NCBI RefSeq assembly: GCF_000315625.1
Contig: NW_005434659.1
Span: forward strand, 795,938-859,937
Direction: 5' to 3'
Length of the DNA: 64,000 bases
Source: Guillardia theta CCMP2712
Taxonomy: Eukaryota; Cryptophyceae; Pyrenomonadales; Geminigeraceae
The notes under the pieces are model-generated. The model had not been told where the DNA came from. It was given only the letters and a program-made list of their open reading frames with translations, and made no database searches. A program made the translations under genes and the position numbers. This document shows, piece after piece, positions 1 through 10,816 of the stretch (within the stretch, counting starts at the first letter, position 1; each line of letters begins with the position of its first letter).

Positions 1-3000
1 CATCCAGCAGCTCCCATCGCAACCTCTCGTTCCAGATCGGAGGAGACGGCGTACTTGCGGAAGAGGAAGAGGAAGAGGAGGAGGAGGAGGAGAGAGCCTC
101 TGACTTGAGGTAGAGGATGAGGTCGTCCTGAGCATCAGGGGTCTCACACTCCGAAGGCCACGAGGCATATCCCTTCCTCAGGAAGAACTCGATGTCCGCA
201 CCCCTTGAGATGTCGACAGGGATGGAGAGGAGGTATCTCCCCACCAGCGGATCTTCAGCTGAACCCGTGAACCGCAAAGAGGAGGAGATGTCGGAAACGT
301 TGGTCACCCTCGCGCCGAAGCCCTGGATGTTCCCCCCTAGCAACGCTGCCTTCACCATCCCCTCCTGCGGGCTGCCCCCACACTGCCTGTCGGTGATGAG
401 CCCGTCCCCGGAGACCCATAGGGACTTGTCGTAGAGGTAGTTGTTGCGGTTGAGCGCCAGCACCTGCTCGTAGATGACAGCTGGGTCCACCTCGCTGTTC
501 GCGTACTTGTCCAGCTGAGCTTGAGTCGGCTCTATCTCCTCCGGCGTCGGATCGAAGTCATCTGCCAGGACTGTTTCTCCCGCATGCTGTTCGCACACCA
601 TCAACCTGCCGTTAATGTCAACGGTGAAACTGCCGTCGTTGAGCCGCTGAAAGCCTCCTGCTGAATCTGTGAACAGCTCTACCAAGGTGTTTCCCCCCTC
701 GGGCCCTCCCGTCGGCCCGAACTTGACGATGTTGGGCGGCTGGTAGTAGCGGTAGTTGAGGTTCTCCTGCATAGAGAAGTCGAAGCCGTTGAGCGAGACT
801 TGGAGGAGGAGGTCGAGAACGCATGTGATGTTGTCTACCGTGTTGTACTGCACAGGCCGACAGCCGGCGGCACTGCACTGAGAGAAAGTGCAGGAGGAGA
901 TGAAGATGGAAGGACGGCATCCGTCTCTGAAGAGATTGAAGTCTTTGCCCGGCCATGGCGCCTGCCGAAGGATCAGGGAGATATAGAGGGAACGATCATC
1001 GATCACTCTGCACAGCATCATTGAGTCATCTTGGACAGTCGCCGGAGTCACTGAGCAGCCGAACCTGCCGCAGCCTCACCGCCTCCTCCCCTTCCTCCCA
1101 GCTCACCTGCACAGCGAGTTGCCATGGAAGGAGGTGAAACCGGAGCCGAAGATGGTGACGGTGGTGTAGAGAGTGGGGTCACGGATGGGAGGGCCTCCCA
1201 TGGGTGAGATAGCGGTCAGGGTGGGAAGCAGGTAGTAGTCGAAGAAGAGCGAGCCCGTAAAGTCCTGCCCGTTGAGAGAGACTGAGACTAGGGCGATGCC
1301 TGAGGAGGAGGAGGGAGGGCAGGAGCACTCGATCTGATCCTTGGACGAGCTGTTGGTCTTTGCCTCTACTACGCGGGATGCGAAGGAGCAGTACATGCGG
1401 TCGACGCCGAAGGACTGAAGGCCCTTGCCGAAGATGGTCACTGCGGTACCTCCGACGGTGGGGCCTCCTGCTGGGTACAGGAGGACGAGGACGGGGTTCT
1501 CGTAGAACCTGAAGCGGTCTTCAAGGACAGGGTGAAAGTTCTGATCGTTGAAGCTGATAGAGACGATGACGATGATTGACGTGTCAGTCTGCAAGCGAGG
1601 AGTTAGAATTGGCAACCGTTACAATCTATGCCGAGATTGTCACTGATGTAAGCATCAAACAGAGAGACATTTCGATCATCATCATCGTCATTGTTGTCGT
1701 CGTCATCATCATCATAATCGTCTTCATCATAATCGTCTTCATCATAATCGTTCATAACTGAAATCACTACCTGTGGAGTGCGACAGGTTAGCGTTGTTTC
1801 ATTGATAACAGTTCCTTGCACGCTTGTCTGCCATGCAATCGATGACAAATTGTTGACGTTGACAATAGCTGTTGGCTGCATATTTGCTGGTGCAAAACGA
1901 CAGAAAGTCTGACGGGATTGAGAGAAAAACGAACTTCCTGCAACAATCTGATCACAATCATTGTTGCTGTCGTTGAACAATCATCTTATTTCTTCTTCTC
2001 TTTCATCATCATCATCATCATCATCATTATCATCAATAACAGCAATAACAATATCAACAATAACAACAATAACAACAATATCATCGTCGTCTGCATCATC
2101 TCGATAATTTCCTTCGCAAATACCGGAGATGGTGATTGACGTGTTGCCGGCGACAGGACCGGCCTGGGGCATCAGGTGGAGAGGGAGAGGAAGAGGGTAG
2201 AAGAGGAAAGCAGCTGAGAACGTCGTATTCCAGCCTCCAACGTTGTCGACGAAGTCTTGACCGTTAGCTGCGTAACTGACAGACGAAAGACCCGGGCAAA
2301 CCATGGCCGGAGAGGAGCAGAGGAGTTGGGAGTCGGACGTGACTTGAGCAGGAACGACTCTGTCGCTGTAGAACCAAGTCTTGTAGACTACATCTCCATA
2401 GAAGTGGCTCAAGACGTTAGAAGAGTTGAGCAACTGCGAGCTCGCTTCCAGGCATCGGAATCGAACCGACGGCACCTCCTTGGTAGACTCGAAATCTGCT
2501 CCGAAGATCGTGATGGTCGTTCCTCCGACCAGAGGCCCGCTCGTCGCACTGAGATAGGAGATCTCGTTGGGGGGGAAGTACTCGATGAAGATGCAGGAGA
2601 GGGACGATGAGGAAGAGGAGGAGGTAGAGGAGAAACTTGCATTGTGCGATGCCATTGCGCAGGACTGGTTCTGTTGATCCTTGAGCGACGAGGACTCGCT
2701 GCTCTCATCTTGCGCGTTGGGGTAAAACTTGACCATTGCGGCGCTGGCCTCCTTCACCACACCAGAGAAACAGACGACCTCCTCGTCGGAGATCACCGCT
2801 GCTATGCTGCTCAGCGCTCCTACCTGACACCTGCCCCCTCCTTCAGCTCCTTCCACATATCAGTCACAAGCACAAGTACCTTGGGTACCACTGGAAGTTG
2901 AGGAAGCCGCGACCGCGGAGGAGGAGCGACGCCGACTGGAGCAGAGGAACTTTCTTGGGATAGATCTGCTCAACTTTGGGGTTGACGTAGTAGGTAAAGG

Positions 3001-5823
3001 AGACAGAGTTCCTGGCGTCATCTTGCCCGTTGAGCCGAACCTGCAGCGGGATGGTGCGACTCTTGTTGAGGACCTGACCCGAGACGCTGGACCAGGGGGG
3101 AGATGTACAACGCACGCGATCCGAAGCGACGTAGGCAGCGGGGACAGAGACGTTGAGGAAGCGGCAAACAGCTTCCTTGAGCATTGCAGCTTGCATCAAG
3201 CTGCCATAGACCTCGACCTGATATGAGGTGAGAGGCTGAAGCTCGCTGTAACTCTCCTCCTTCACCGTCGTTCCTCCTCCCTCGGGCCCACCGTAGGAAG
3301 TTTTCTCGTTGCGAGTGTATGCGGGATCAACCGCAAGTTCAAAGGGAATGCTGGAGTAAAGGAGGACGGGGTTGGGGTAGACAAGGAATGGAGCGAAGGT
3401 GGAGGAGTACGTCTACACGGGAGTCATGGAAGTCGAAAGGAAACGCACGTACCTGTCCGTTGAGAGAGACGCGGAGGAAGACAGTGAAGGGCCTATCATG
3501 CTAGTCAAATCTCTACAAATGACGTGATGAGCTCGCAACCTGCTGTTCGCCTTGTCCTGCGCCCCAGGAACGAAGACAGAGGAGCATATCAACTGCCGAT
3601 CGAGCTTGTCAAGCATTGACACCGACATCGAACAGAGTTGAGAGGCTTCACATGGGTGTCGTTGAGGATTATCCCTTTGCTCCACGTCGAGCTTTCTTGT
3701 CCTGCATCTCCGAACCGGCATCGAACATCGTCTGCAAATTCTTTGTGGAAGCCAAACCCTATCACGGTGACTGTCGTTCCTCCCTCCACACTGCCACTTT
3801 GAGGGATGGAGGAGACGATCCCGGGAAGGCAGGAAGAGGACAAGGAGCCACAGTACTGCGTTGCTCGCGTAAGATCAGCAAGCCTCTCTCGCCAAGACTC
3901 ACCCTGGAGCAGTTGGAAGTACAATCGCTCACGATATAATAGGTCTTGCTCGTCATGGGGACCGCAAGGAAGTCTGACGTCTCCGAGAGGAAAGGTGGAG
4001 GAAATGTGCTCGAGGCCGGGGCAGCAGGCGCTCCCCGCACGAGAACTGAGAGTGTATATCCTCCCACTGCCATCTCAAGTGCTGCTGGGCTCGAGCTGAA
4101 CTTGGCCATATCATTGTGAGAGAAGAGGCAGCTGGCCCGAAAGTTCGAGAAGACTTCTCCCTGCAGCGATATGTTTACATCCTGATTGGCTGATGCGTTT
4201 TTTCTCAAGATGCAGAAGAACTGATGGTGGCGCAAGTTGTTGAATCCGATTCCATACAACCACAACTGGACTGATTGCATGCTAGAAGCATACAGCATCC
4301 TCGGTGAGACTTCATAGATTGTGAGATTCTGCGTTGACAACACTCCATCAATCTGCATGCAACTCCCCTCACATCACAACACTCTATCACCTGGAAGTCA
4401 CTCCTCACCACCGAGTGAGAATCTCCTCCTGCGCTCCATGTCGCGTTCGCCGCGTACAGATTGAGCACCAGCTGAGGGGTTGTTACGAAGTCGACCTTCG
4501 CCGCATGCCCGAGGCCCAGCTGGTCGTTGGAGTTCAACCCGAAAGACCAGACTGAGAGGTTGTCAAGGAAGGCCGTGATGAGTGAGCACATTACCGTTCC
4601 CATCGTCGGTGATTGCGATGGTGTGGTGGCTGCCGGCTGAGATGTGCTGGACCCTTGTTGTCGGAAGAGGATAGCGCGATCCGAGGCAAACATACTCACG
4701 AATGCTATCTGTCATCATCATTACACACAATTGACTATTGTTATGCAGTCTCGCCTTGCAGCATGGACGAGTCTGTCGTGTCACAGACCACCTGCGGTTC
4801 AAACTGCACATGTGTGAAGGTATTTCTCTGCTTCTGATCGCCAAGGCCGAGTTGTCCAGCAGAGTTTGATCCCGTGACAAAGACATCACCTGAGATGTTC
4901 AACAGTACGGTATGATGCAGGCCACATGCGATTGCAACAACATTAGGGACTTGGCTGACCAGAGTAGGTGAAGGAACAGGGTCGTAGTGTCCAAGCCCCA
5001 GCTGCCCAAAATCGTTTCGTCCCTGAGCAAAGACATTTCCATGAGCATCTAAGACAACTATGAACTGTGTGCCGAGGGAAACAGCAACGATGAAATGCTT
5101 CTCAAGGGTCTTGATAAAAGTCGGTACTCTAAAGACCCCCCTCGAAGCAGAGCCCAGTTCCTCCGAATCCAAACCCATCTGACCGTACGTATTCTCACCC
5201 CACATGTAAAGTTTGCCATTCCCTAGCACTGCAGCAGAGTTTTGCAGGCTTGTCTGCAAATCTACCACAAGCGAGTCTGAGAAATCAGCGATCTGTTCAA
5301 AACCATCTCGGTTCTCAATGTCACCAGTGCCAAGTTGCCCGAATCGATTTTCCCCTTGCGCGAAGATGATGCCCCGGTCTGTGCTCACAAGCAGGTGATT
5401 TGACCCAGCAGCTACATGGGCAATGACATTTGAATACATAGAAGACAGCAAGGTCGGATTGGGTACATCGATCGTCGTTGCTGCACTTGCATGATACGAA
5501 TTGTACGAACCATCGCCTGGAACAGTTAGATCGTGCAGCCAGCTAGATCCCCAGAAGTATACTTTTCCTTCAGACGTGAGCGCAGCACTTCGATACCCAG
5601 CAGCAAATGCTCTGACGGCATTGAATGGACCCTTGGGGCATGCTACTGGGACAGTTGTCGGCTGATAAGTCCCCAAGCCCAGCTCTCCATGTGAGTTGCT
5701 ACCTACCGAGAAAACTTGGGCCAGAGCTTTTGACTTGACGTCAGTCTGGGAGAGCAAGGGCTGCGCATGTACGAGCAGTAAGAGCGAGGCGGAGCACAGC
5801 GTCCTGCTACAACCCGATTTCAT
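1..5823 (-). CDS. Secreted RCC1-propeller / IPT-TIG repeat protein (3' end outside window)
   Basis: The gene starts at the ATG at 5823 and runs off the left edge. The N-terminus (MKSGCSRTLCSASLLLLVHA) is a clear signal peptide. About seven RCC1 blades follow (to about 4400), each with a GxNxxGQLGLG-type core such as SNSAGQLGLG or ENRFGQLGTG. From about 4360 leftward come roughly nine IPT/TIG Ig-like units with cores such as GPLVGGTTITIFG and GPTVGGTAVTIFG, several ending in a VSLNGQDF-like strand. Reading the minus strand at 1-1100 shows the same style continuing (VSLNGFDF near 790, GGPEGGNT near 700), so the protein extends beyond the window. Introns are short GT-AG; two, at 1589-1770 and 1938-2123, carry triplet repeats. 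RCC1 domains are usually nuclear or cytosolic, so a secreted propeller joined to IPT repeats suggests a cell-surface or extracellular adhesion or recognition role. That role is inference; the domain calls are firm. Confidence 0.85.
1589..1770 (-). repeat. Intron with GAT-type triplet microsatellite
   Basis: On the sense (minus) strand a GTAGTG donor at 1770 and a CTTGCAG acceptor ending at 1589 bracket a degenerate GAT/GAC triplet run. Removing it joins the exon ending TLTCRTPQ to the exon starting TDTSIIVIV. Read through, it gives a false Asp-rich ORF. Confidence 0.7.
1938..2123 (-). repeat. Intron with GAT/GTT triplet microsatellite
   Basis: The donor GTATTTG at 2123 follows the exon ending SITISG. 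The acceptor TTGCAG at 1938 precedes the exon with FFSQSRQTFCRF. The interior is (GAT)n grading into GTT/ATT triplets. It is the second triplet-bearing intron of the RCC1-IPT gene. Confidence 0.7.
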
Positions 5824-6902
5824 CTTGCCATTGCCGGGGGGGTTGATAGATGATGTAACGGTTTGAAACGATTAGTCAAGCTGGTTGGGAGGCGTGGCTT
5901 TTCATTTTCAAACACATATAAAATCATAAGTTTTATAGTTTAAAAACAGTAATAATTTGTAAGTTCCAGAAAGAACCACCCTTCTTGAGTACCCCACCCT
6001 TCTTGAGCACTCCAAATTTGCTGTCCCCTCTCCTCAGTCTGTAGGAGCCTCTTGTAGGGCTCGCATGTTCTAATGTTTCTCATAGGAAATAATGAGATAG
6101 GTATCATCCATCAGCACATGCATGTGAGTTTCATGGTACCCCACCCACCAAAAGATGATCCTTCAGTCTTTATACCACTACTGTCCACCAAAACTACGGG
6201 TCCGTAATCACATGAGGGCACCATATAGGGGGTGGGGACGTTACAAGGGGACAAGAAAAGGGGAAGGCTGGGGTGAGGGTGGGTGATAACTTATCCTAGG
6301 GGGTAGGGGTTCAAAACTCATTTCATGCCTTCCTCATTTGTATGGGGTACTTTACCTGCCCCTTAGGGGTGGGGGTACTGCCGAAGTCGTCGATCCCCAG
6401 GGGGTACGGGTAGCACCACAGAAACAGTACTGGAGTGCATGGGAAGGGGGGGCAAAGGATGAGATGCACGATGACATGAGAGCACCTGGAAGGAAAAAGA
6501 AGAATCGTGTAGCATGCAACACTAGAAGGGAAGAATCCAAGCGAAACGAACTTGAACAAACTTGAGCAGTGGTGAGAGTCTGTGAGCCAAAGAGCCTGAT
6601 CTTTCTCTATAATTGGCTTCGAATCACTTTGATTTTGTTTCGACTTACAAGTTGCAAGTGCGTGCGCAATCCAATTTTTATAATACTTTGATTTAGCTCG
6701 GAGGGACGTAGAGATATAGGAAGAGTCATCGAACGATGTGAAGGTTGTTGGAGGAAGAGCATGGGGGGGTTTCAGTCTGGGCATTTGCAGAGACGTGTTT
6801 GAGATGATACCATTCAGTTTGACTTGATATCTGCGTCCAAGATGGCGTAAACTCCAAATTGGTATGACCTTATTTCATTTTCCAGTCGAAGTTTCTCCGA
6901 AA
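5824..6902. other. Intergenic: AT-rich patch, G-rich phrases and left part of duplicated segment
   Basis: An AT-rich stretch lies at about 5920-5960, just upstream of the RCC1-IPT gene. G-rich phrases of the GGGGTA/GGGTGGGG type occur around 6180-6420. From about 6014 the sequence belongs to a segmental duplication whose second copy starts at about 8629. A TTTTCCAG just before the downstream ATG could be a 5'UTR intron acceptor. I see no convincing gene here; ORFs near 6323-6784 look like chance. Confidence 0.6.
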
Positions 6903-7250
6903 ATGTCGCCACAACCGCCCCCTCCAGCGTATAATCCGCATGTCCCCATGGCTCATCCTATGGGTGGACCTGATCCTTACGTAAGGACTCTTTGTTATCA
7001 ATCTTGTTTCAAATCTGCAGAAACATGCTTTGTTCATCCTCACTTTAAGCCACAGGTCCCGATGGCGCAACCTGTGTATTCGAACCACATGTCACAACAA
7101 GTTGTGATAGAAGAAGAATACTGCGGCCCAGTAACTTGTGCAGCTGGCTTGCTGTGTGTTTTTTGTATCGGCCCTCTTGGTGTCCTCGTTGCTTGTTGTC
7201 CGTGCGACAGACGAACGGTTGTTGTGCAAGGATGATCAAGAATACAGTGA
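6014..7250. repeat. Segmental duplication, copy A
   Basis: The segment is collinear with 8629-9490. Shared blocks include AAATTTGCTGTCCCCTCT (6014 and 8629), ATGAGATAGGTATCATCC (about 6092 and 8708), CTTATCCTAGGGGGTAGG (about 6291 and 8871), a block around 6450-6590, and the small gene itself. Copy A keeps segments (about 6150-6225 and 6346-6440) that copy B lacks. Confidence 0.85.
6903..7235 (+). CDS. Small Pro-rich / Cys-rich membrane protein, copy A
   Basis: Two exons are predicted: ATG at 6903, intron 6981-7055 (GTAAGG donor, CCACAG acceptor, 75 nt), stop at 7233-7235. The spliced product is about 85 residues: a Pro/Tyr-rich cytosolic-type head (PPPPAYNPH, VPMAQP), an acidic spacer (VVIEEEYCGP) and a cysteine-rich hydrophobic tail (LLCVFCIGPLGVLVACCPCD) that looks like one membrane-embedded segment. 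The layout recalls small BRI3- or CYSTM-like membrane proteins, but I do not claim orthology. The intron length is a multiple of three and holds no stop, so retention would also be in frame. The paralogous copy at 9209 can only be read if its equivalent intron is removed, which supports splicing here. Function unknown. Confidence 0.65.
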   Translation: MSPQPPPPAYNPHVPMAHPMGGPDPYVRTLCYQSCFKSAETCFVHPHFKPQVPMAQPVYSNHMSQQVVIEEEYCGPVTCAAGLLCVFCIGPLGVLVACCPCDRRTVVVQG

Positions 7251-8628
7251 TATTTTTCTGTGTGTGTGCCTTATTCGAGCAATGCGTGCACCTTGAAGCT
7301 TACTGCTGATTATTTATGTACCATTAAATTTTTCTTTCTGGCAATGGAGGGTGATCCGACATATTTGAGGTACGAAGGGTTTTAAGCTTTCTGGGTTGTT
7401 ATTAGAATTAGCTTTGTGCAATCACACTAAAATTTCTTCCTACGCATTGAAATTTCTCAAGATGAATAAGCATATAACGAATGCTCAAAGCTCCTTCGCT
7501 GGATCACAGAGAAGGGTGAAGAGAAGATATATGAATTCTTTTTGGGAAGCAACAATAACACAATATCGGTTCGTGACACAAGAAAAGGGAAAGACAAAAC
7601 CAACTCAAGGGAGCTGTAGACCATCCTTTCATATCGACGGGAACCACCACGGGTGTAGAGGTATAGATCTGTTGCATGCTCCTGACCTTGAGGTTCAGCC
7701 AACCGGTGCCCAACAGTAGGTTTGTGCTTGTCTGAAGCCGTTAGAGCCTTCGTTGTCTTTTTTGGCTGCGAAAGAAGAAGATATCACCACCGCAACTCTT
7801 GTTGCTCACACACTCGTGCTCAATAATATGCCTTCCTGCGAAGGCTTGAGCTCATCTCCGCAGAGCTCTGATAATTGTGTGCGGAACGTTCATGATTCAT
7901 GCGAAGCTTTCAGTTTGAAGCTCAAATGTACAGAGCTATGGGATCTAATTGTTGTATCCATGAGGATCCGGAACCACGGATACTCGTCGGATACTCTGCC
8001 GGATATTCCCTATATAGGCGGACGCATTCTCGTGCGGACGGCCTCCTGAATTACCCCCACTCGCATGCACAGTGAGTGTGGTGGTTGTGCGTAGTTTACC
8101 TCCCAGTCTGTGTTGTGTATACAACACTAATAAAGTATTGAGCTTGCATGGTCTTTCAGTCCTCCTTGCACAAGAAAGCAAATAATTCATCAGATCACGT
8201 ATGTATGCACTTCATGACTGTATTGTCTTTCCATTGGTGCACTTCGTACTGGCTTCATGACTCTGCTGTCTCTCTTGCTTCAGGACTGAGCTGCACTATC
8301 GCTTCATCACAGTTGCCATGGTGCTTCGTAACTGTACTGTCCCTTCGTCAGCGTGCTCATGTGTAGGCGAAGTATAAGCTTGAAACATAGTCAGTGCAGG
8401 CAAAGTACATTCGTCCACTTTGCCTTTGTACGTTCTGTTCTGTCTTCTGTCTGACTCAACGAAGATCTCCCGGTGGCATTCTGGTCCTTCTCGTGTCGAG
8501 TTCTCCCATTGTACAAGTTTCCTCGGGATTCAACCACATGCATCATATGATGGTACATCAGTTGCCAACTGCATGCCTCACATAGCGGCTAGTCAAAGTG
8601 TTAACTTCACATGTTGCCTCTTCCCTCT
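7236..8628. other. Intergenic between the two duplicated genes
   Basis: I find no supported gene. Short phrases such as CACTTCATGACTGTATT (near 8211) recur near 9746, which suggests old local duplication. Short ORFs at 7396-8660 lack splice-consistent extension or recognisable motifs. Confidence 0.5.
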
Positions 8629-9490
8629 AAATTTGCTGTCCCCTCTCCCCGGTCTGTAGGAGTCCCTTGTAGTGCTCGCATGTTCTAATGTTTCTCATAG
8701 GAAATAATGAGATAGGTATCATCCATCAGCACATGCATGTGAGTTTCATGGTACCCCACCCACCTACCCACCCAAACACACACACACACACACGCTCCGA
8801 CAGCGAAATCACGAAAATGACGGCGCAATACAGGGGTGGGGACGTGAGAAGAGGAGTAAGAAAGGTAACTTATCCTAGGGGGTAGGGGTTCAAAACTCAT
8901 TTCATGCCTTCCTCATTTGTATGGGGTACTTTACTGTCCCCTGCGAAGGATGAGATGCAAGATGACATGAGAGTGCCTGGAAGGAAAAAGAAGAATCGTG
9001 TAGCATGCAACACTAGAAGAGAAGAATCCAAGCGAAACGAACTTGAACAAACTTGAGCAGTGGTGAGAGTCTGTGAGCCAAAGAGCCTGATTTATATGTA
9101 TCATTGGCTTCGAAACATTTCGATTTTGTTTCGACTTACAAGTTGCAAGAACGATGCGAAGGTTGTTGGTGACCTAATTTCATTTTCCAGTCGCAGTCTT
9201 CAACGAAAATGTCGTCACAACCATCTCCCGATGTCAGATCTCCTTGAAATCTGCAGAAGCATGCTTTGTGTTCATCCTCACCTTAAGCCACAGGTCCCGA
9301 TGGCGCAACCAGGGTATTCGAACCACATGTCACAACAAGTTGTGGTAGAAGAGCATTATTGCGGCCCAGTAACTTGGGCAGCTGGCATTCTCTGCGTTTT
9401 TTGTGTCGGCCCTCTTGGTGTCCTCGTTGCTTGTTGTCCGTGCGACAAGCGAATGGTTGTTCCTACAACCGTTGTTGTGCAAAAATAATC
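8629..9490. repeat. Segmental duplication, copy B (shortened)
   Basis: This is the second copy of 6014-7250 in the same orientation, with several internal segments missing and point differences throughout. It carries the paralogous small gene at 9209-9488 and a CA/CACA run near 8776. Confidence 0.85.
9209..9488 (+). CDS. Small Pro-rich / Cys-rich membrane protein, copy B
   Basis: This is a paralogue of the gene at 6903. The ATG is at 9209, a predicted intron spans 9233-9293 (61 nt, weak GTCAGA donor, same CCACAG acceptor), and the stop is at 9486-9488. Spliced, it gives a short head (MSSQPSPD), then VPMAQPGYSNHMSQQ and the Cys-rich tail (ILCVFCVGPLGVLVACCPCD), about 73 residues. Unspliced, the frame hits TGA within the intron (CCT TGA), so expression needs splicing. 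Compared with copy A the Pro-rich head is truncated and the donor weakened, so this could be a functional paralogue or an early pseudogene. The open tail with conservative changes (C to W, V to I) favours a working gene. Confidence 0.55.
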
Positions 9491-9953
9491 AAGATGATAG
9501 TAGTGGTCGTTTGAACCTTATTCGAGCAATGCTTGCACCTGGTCGTAGCTTTGACTTCTGCTGAATTTGGGATCTAAAGTAGGATTCGAAGTACGTTCTC
9601 GAGTATATACTTTTCCTTCACTTTATTGCAATCTGTTTGGTGCCTGAACAATATTCCGAACCACAATTACATTCCATGATGGCAGGGTACCAGCCAAGGC
9701 CCCTGCAGTGCATGTTCTGAATACTTATGTACTCACTTCGTACTCACTTCATGACTGTATTATCCGACAATAGTGACTCGCTTCATTCACTTTGTACTCG
9801 CTTCATTCAAAGTACTCGCTTCATTCACTTTGTACACCGACTCGGATATGTCCGATCACTGCCAGTGAGTGCTGGAGTCAAAAAACAAGAGCCCCTTGTG
9901 CGGAGATGCAAAAACAAAGTCTTTCCTATTTCGGAAAGGACCACCCGAGGGGT
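9489..9953. other. Intergenic with short direct repeats
   Basis: Between about 9725 and 9840 the phrases TACTCGCTTCATTCA and CACTTTGTAC occur two to three times as imperfect direct repeats. No gene is seen. The right end, read on the minus strand, is the 3' flank of the tRNA. Confidence 0.5.
9910..9914 (-). terminator. Possible RNA polymerase III T-run
   Basis: Read on the minus strand, TTTTT is the first run of at least four T downstream of tRNA-Asp, about 40 nt past its 3' end. This is further than usual. Confidence 0.4.
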
Positions 9954-10025
9954 CGCCGCGTCTGGGAATTGAACCCAGGTCTCCCGCGTGACAGGCGGGG
10001 ATACTGACCACTATACTAACACGGC
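9954..10025 (-). tRNA. tRNA-Asp (anticodon GUC)
   Basis: The minus strand folds as a 72-nt cloverleaf. The acceptor stem pairs GCCGTGT with ACGCGGC, followed by a G discriminator. The D arm carries TAGTATAGTGG (A box). The anticodon arm CCGCCTGTCACGCGG presents GTC. The T arm CTGGG-TTCAATT-CCCAG contains the B box. There is no intron and no encoded CCA. The anticodon arm is identical to the usual eukaryotic tRNA-Asp form. The gene stands alone between protein genes. Confidence 0.96.
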
Positions 10026-10816
10026 AGTCAGAAGCACCTTGTTCGGTGCTCGCCTTGGGTAACTAGCCAGAAATTTGATTGATATAGAATTGTAATGGGG
10101 GAATGGTGGGGTAGTGCAGAGTCAAAATGAGGGTAGTATTCTTTACGAACGAAATGGACGAAAGGGGTGGGGTGGAGGGTGATAATAAAGGGGTGGTCGG
10201 GACCAGAATTCAATGTGCATTTGAGGGGTTCTTTTCTGCTGTCACCTGTAATTGGTGGGTACAATGAGCTAGATGCAAGATAGGTAGGGTGGCAGTGGAG
10301 AGAGACAATGAGGCCGGCGGTGTCGCACAATGAGGGAGGGAACAGAAACATGGCGGCCGGCCCCTCCTCCTCCCTCCTCTCTACTGCTCTTGCTTCCCCA
10401 TTCTCCATGCTTTCTCTCCCCTGCACCGGCCTAACACTCTCTTCTCCTCTACCTTATCAACAATTCCCACATCATCATTCTGCTGTGCTGTGAATCAGAA
10501 TACCTCATGTCGGCCCCTCTTCCGATCCACTCCTTCCCCTTGCCTCTATTCCGTTCTGTTGAAAACTCGGTATTGTGTCTGTTGTTGTAAGTTCAAGTGT
10601 CAATTCGTTCATGTACATGAATTCATCATGTGTTGCTGCTCGTACATTTCTGATGTATGTTGTTCCGACAATCGGATAAACGAGTCTGAACATTGGTTTT
10701 TACATGTCTGGTGACTGCTCTGATTCTCTATTCAGGGACTGCTCTGCTGAATGTGAAACCCAAGACCTCGTCATTTAGTGCAAATTTGTCCTGCGATCAG
10801 CAATAAGCGTTTCAGA
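10026..10816. other. Intergenic between tRNA-Asp and eL38
   Basis: G-rich phrases (GGGGTGGGGTGG type) lie at about 10090-10200. The rest resembles ordinary spacer and eL38 upstream region. ORFs here have no splice-consistent continuation or known motifs. Confidence 0.5.

Noticed and set aside
1603-1980. Asp-rich protein segment on the minus strand
   Set aside because: The Asp run is an intron microsatellite bounded by good GT-AG sites; only the flanking parts are exons.
9725-9845. Direct repeats near the tRNA considered as a CRISPR-like array or attachment site
   Set aside because: Repeats are imperfect, few and without regular spacers, and the genome is eukaryotic nuclear.
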